Source: Bog-473 sp963763575
GTDB taxonomy: Bacteria > Actinomycetota > Acidimicrobiia > Acidimicrobiales > RAAP-2
Length of the DNA stretch: 64,000 bases
Direction of reading: 5' to 3'
Assembly (NCBI GenBank): GCA_963763575.1
Contig: CAVXPD010000003.1
Span: forward strand, 124,001 to 188,000
A model generated the notes under the pieces. The model was not told the DNA's origin. It ran no database searches and saw only the letters and a program-made list of their open reading frames with translations. Made by a program: the position numbers and the translations under genes. How positions within the stretch are numbered: position 1 is the stretch's first letter; every line of letters begins with the position of its first letter. Of this stretch, positions 61,750 to 64,000 are shown piece by piece.

Positions 61750-63723
61750 CTATCGATGGCGATCGAGCACCCTCCGTGCCGCGTCGGCCGCCAACCCGGT
61801 CATCTCCGGCGGGCTCACGACCGTCGCCTCGGGTCCCAACTGGAGCAGCAAGCGTTCGAACCACGCCATGCCCGAGACGTCCAAGACCACGTCGGTCACC
61901 AGCCCCGAGCCATCACGCACCACGCCCCGCACGGGCACCGACTCGGGCACCCACTGCGCGTCCGGCCCGAGCCGCAGGTGCACCTCCACGGCGCCCGGCC
62001 CCGGCACGAACATCTCCTCCAAGGGACGCTCCCGCACCACCGCAGCATCCGACGGCTTCTCGGCATCCCGTACCGCCAAGATCCGGTCGACCCGGAACCG
62101 CCGCATGTCGCCCGCCCGGTGACAGAACGCATCGAGATACCAGTGCCCGTCGATCGTGATCACCTGCACCGGTTCGACGACCCGGGTGGTCAGCTCGTCG
62201 CGCGAACCCGACAGGTAGTCGATCTCGATCGCCTTCCCCGAGTCCACCGCCTCCCGCACCGCTACCAGGTTCGACGGCGCGTCCACGTCGAGGCCCACCG
62301 CCGCCGCCTCCGCTCGTGACCCCAACGCGGCGTCCAACTTCGCCAGGGCCCGTCGCAGCGCGTCGTCGTCCGAGCCCGGCACCGCCAGCAGCACCCGTGC
62401 CGACGCCGCGACCGCGAACCCCTCCGCCGGCGTCAAGGGCCGCGGCCGCCCGAACTCGGTCGGCAGGAACGCCCGAACGGAGTGCTCCGACACCTCGATC
62501 TCCATCAGCGTGTCCGGCGTGTACGGCGGCGTCCCGCAGCACGCCGCCAACTCCAGCTCGGCCACCAGCTCCTGCTCGCTCATGCCGAACCGCCGCGACA
62601 CCTCGGCGATGGGCGCCTCCCCCACCTGGGCCAGCCACCCCACCACCGCGAGCAGCCGCCGCAGCCGCCGGCTCGTCTCCGCTCCCGGCGCAGATTTGGG
62701 TCCGGCCGCCGCCCCGGTGCCGCCCTCATCCGACGCGGCGGACACCGCCACGTCCGCCCCCGCGTCACGCCCTCCTGTGCCATCCGTCTCCGCCAGCGCG
62801 GTGAGCCACGCCACCAGCTCGTCGCGGAACTGCGGAGGCTCGAGCACGGTGGCGTGGTCGCGCAGGCCGAGCACCCACGAGCGGATGGAGGAGAAAGAAG
62901 AGACGTTGAGGACGAGCTCGACCGAGCCATCGTCGAGCCGGCGCACGACCTTGTCCGCGCCGACCTCGTCGGCGACGCGGCGAGCCTCGAGGGCGTCGAC
63001 CCGGATCCGCATCTCGGTGCGGTCGTCGCCATCCGCGTCCCACGGCTCGTCGGGCAGCGCCGCCTCGACGTCGACCTCGACGCCTGTAGGCACCTCGGCG
63101 GCGCCGGCCTCACCGCGGGTCACGTCGCCCTCGATCCGGTCGACCCGGAACGTGCGGACCCCCTCGCGATCGAGGTCCCACGCGACCAGGTACCAGTGGC
63201 CGAAACGGAACCACAGCCCGACCGGCGCGACGAGGCGTGGCGGCCCCTGGCGATACGAGAACGTCGCGGTGGCGCGCGTCCGCACCGCCTCGAAGAGCTC
63301 GATCAGTGCGGGCGTCGGCACCATCGACGCGATGGGACGCACGTCGACCAGGCCGGCCGCGCCCAACTTGAGCAGCGCATCGCGGCCACTAGGATCGCCG
63401 AGGTGGACGCCGGCGACGGCGAGATGGAGCGCCACCTGCTCGTCGGGCTCGAGAGCCAGGTCGGGCAAGTAGAACGAGTCGCGGTCGATCCGGTACCCGT
63501 ACTGGTCGTTGCCCGGGAGGCGGTGCGTCAGGACGGGGATGCCCTCGTCGCGCAGGAGCCGCTTGTCCCGTTCGAAGGCCTGGCGCCGGGCCGCGTGCTC
63601 CTCCGGATACCCCGGCACCTGGTGCGCGATCGCGTCGAGCGTGAGCGGCTGCGGCGTCTCGAGGAGGACCAGGACCAGGTCGGTGACGCGTTCGAGCCGA
63701 TCGAGCTTGGTAGGGGCCTGCAT
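61750..63723 (-). CDS. pafBC: fused PafB-PafC WYL-domain transcriptional regulator
   Basis: 657-aa protein with two copies of HTH + WYL. First copy: LERVTDLVLVLLETPQPLTLDAI, then FSYRQGPPRLVAPVGLWFRFGHWYLVAWD. Second: LRRLLAVVGWLAQVGEAPIAEV, then IEIDYLSGSRD, VEPVQVITIDGHWYLDAFCHRAGDM. In mycobacteria PafB and PafC are separate and together control a RecA-independent DNA-damage response; fusion occurs in other actinobacteria. ATG 63723 follows TAGGCT by 7 nt on the minus strand (63736-63731); the longer frame upstream is low-complexity Arg. Confidence 0.92.
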   Translation of the reverse strand: MQAPTKLDRLERVTDLVLVLLETPQPLTLDAIAHQVPGYPEEHAARRQAFERDKRLLRDEGIPVLTHRLPGNDQYGYRIDRDSFYLPDLALEPDEQVALHLAVAGVHLGDPSGRDALLKLGAAGLVDVRPIASMVPTPALIELFEAVRTRATATFSYRQGPPRLVAPVGLWFRFGHWYLVAWDLDREGVRTFRVDRIEGDVTRGEAGAAEVPTGVEVDVEAALPDEPWDADGDDRTEMRIRVDALEARRVADEVGADKVVRRLDDGSVELVLNVSSFSSIRSWVLGLRDHATVLEPPQFRDELVAWLTALAETDGTGGRDAGADVAVSAASDEGGTGAAAGPKSAPGAETSRRLRRLLAVVGWLAQVGEAPIAEVSRRFGMSEQELVAELELAACCGTPPYTPDTLMEIEVSEHSVRAFLPTEFGRPRPLTPAEGFAVAASARVLLAVPGSDDDALRRALAKLDAALGSRAEAAAVGLDVDAPSNLVAVREAVDSGKAIEIDYLSGSRDELTTRVVEPVQVITIDGHWYLDAFCHRAGDMRRFRVDRILAVRDAEKPSDAAVVRERPLEEMFVPGPGAVEVHLRLGPDAQWVPESVPVRGVVRDGSGLVTDVVLDVSGMAWFERLLLQLGPEATVVSPPEMTGLAADAARRVLDRHR

Positions 63724-63752
63724 CGCTCTGAGCCTACGGCGGTGGGCGGACG

Positions 63753-64000
63753 ATGATCGCCGCCGCCCACCCTCTCGACTGGCACCTGCACATCGTGTGG
63801 CTGCTGGTGTTCGTCGGCGGCTTGGTCGCGTACTACGGGTGGGCCACACGGCGACCCGGATGGGAAGCGACGGGACGGCAGAAGTTCCTCTTCTCCTGCG
63901 GGATGGTCGTCCTCGTCGCCGCCGTGACATGGCCGCTCGGGGACCTGGCCGCGCACTGGTTGCTCCTGGCGCTCGTCCTCCAGCGGGTGCTGTTGACCTT
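63753..64000 (+). CDS. cytochrome c oxidase assembly factor CtaG-like, N-terminal part
   Basis: The first 82 codons of a membrane protein cut by the window end. ATG 63753 (MIAAAHPLDWHLHIVW) leads into span 1 (VWLLVFVGGLVAYYGWATR), a basic loop with RQKFLFSCGM and span 2 (VVLVAAVTWPLGDLAAHW), followed by LLLALVLQRVLL. This matches the Caa3_CtaG family (spans with PL-x-L and a conserved His). In bacilli CtaG helps insert copper in caa3 oxidase; role here is inferred. Divergent from pafBC, 29 bp apart. Confidence 0.75.
   Translation, partial: MIAAAHPLDWHLHIVWLLVFVGGLVAYYGWATRRPGWEATGRQKFLFSCGMVVLVAAVTWPLGDLAAHWLLLALVLQRVLLT

Overview
The window is high-GC, densely packed chromosomal DNA from an actinomycete-type bacterium. 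The pointers are a fused E1/E2 2-oxoglutarate dehydrogenase (Kgd type), a PafBC-type WYL regulator, F420-linked genes (a CofC-like guanylyltransferase and a Ddn-like oxidoreductase), a BTAD regulator, an SCO6745-family protein, and many genes whose start codon lies 6-9 nt after a TANNNT -10 box, as in leaderless actinobacterial transcription. An Acidimicrobiia-like lineage is my inference; nothing in the sequence proves it.

Layout. 1-2394: the right end of an integrated element at a tRNA-Val(TAC) gene. It holds a tyrosine integrase, an overlapping Cys-rich zinc-finger-like protein, an excisionase-like HTH protein, a factor-independent terminator and a 37-bp duplicated motif; the rest of the element lies left of the window. 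2395-3272: gene-poor. 3273-7436: a secreted pentapeptide-repeat/HYR protein, a methyltransferase, a nucleoside phosphorylase and a DUF2142-like membrane protein with a probable CTG start. 7569-12535: a NitT/TauT-type ABC transporter without a binding protein, an SCO6745-family protein and an inositol-monophosphatase-family enzyme. 12617-21292: cell-surface and metabolic genes (lipoprotein, SGNH acyltransferase, CHAP protein, MFS permease, aldehyde dehydrogenase, APH-like kinase).

21458-26181: a sigma-like protein, a mucin-like membrane protein and a membrane LysM-BTAD regulator. 26175-28615: murF and ddl, divergent, which make and use D-Ala-D-Ala for peptidoglycan. 28655-33356: a short UvrD-like helicase and a glcD/ThDP-enzyme pair. 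33461-39957: a minus-strand set of overlapping genes, kgd -> NYN-S1-histone-tail protein -> fabZ -> xthA. 40020-49762: hydrolase, DMT transporter, a dipeptide-type ABC system with fused ATPases, RNase HII and two small proteins. 49858-57060: acyl-CoA synthetase, GH38 alpha-mannosidase, a class III adenylate cyclase split by a +1 frameshift, gpsA and cofC.

57125-64000: a histone-H1-like basic protein, then a mobilisation remnant (inverted-repeat region resembling an oriT, a twice-frameshifted VirD4/TraG coupling-protein gene, an intact MobF relaxase), a Ddn-family protein, a fused PafBC regulator and the start of a CtaG gene cut by the window end.

Most noteworthy: the NYN ribonuclease-S1-histone-tail fusion co-translated with kgd; the cyclase +1 frameshift at a CCC-C site; the duplicated 37-bp motif beside the integrase; the decayed conjugation locus with a possible oriT; and the widespread leaderless promoter pattern, which fixes many start codons.
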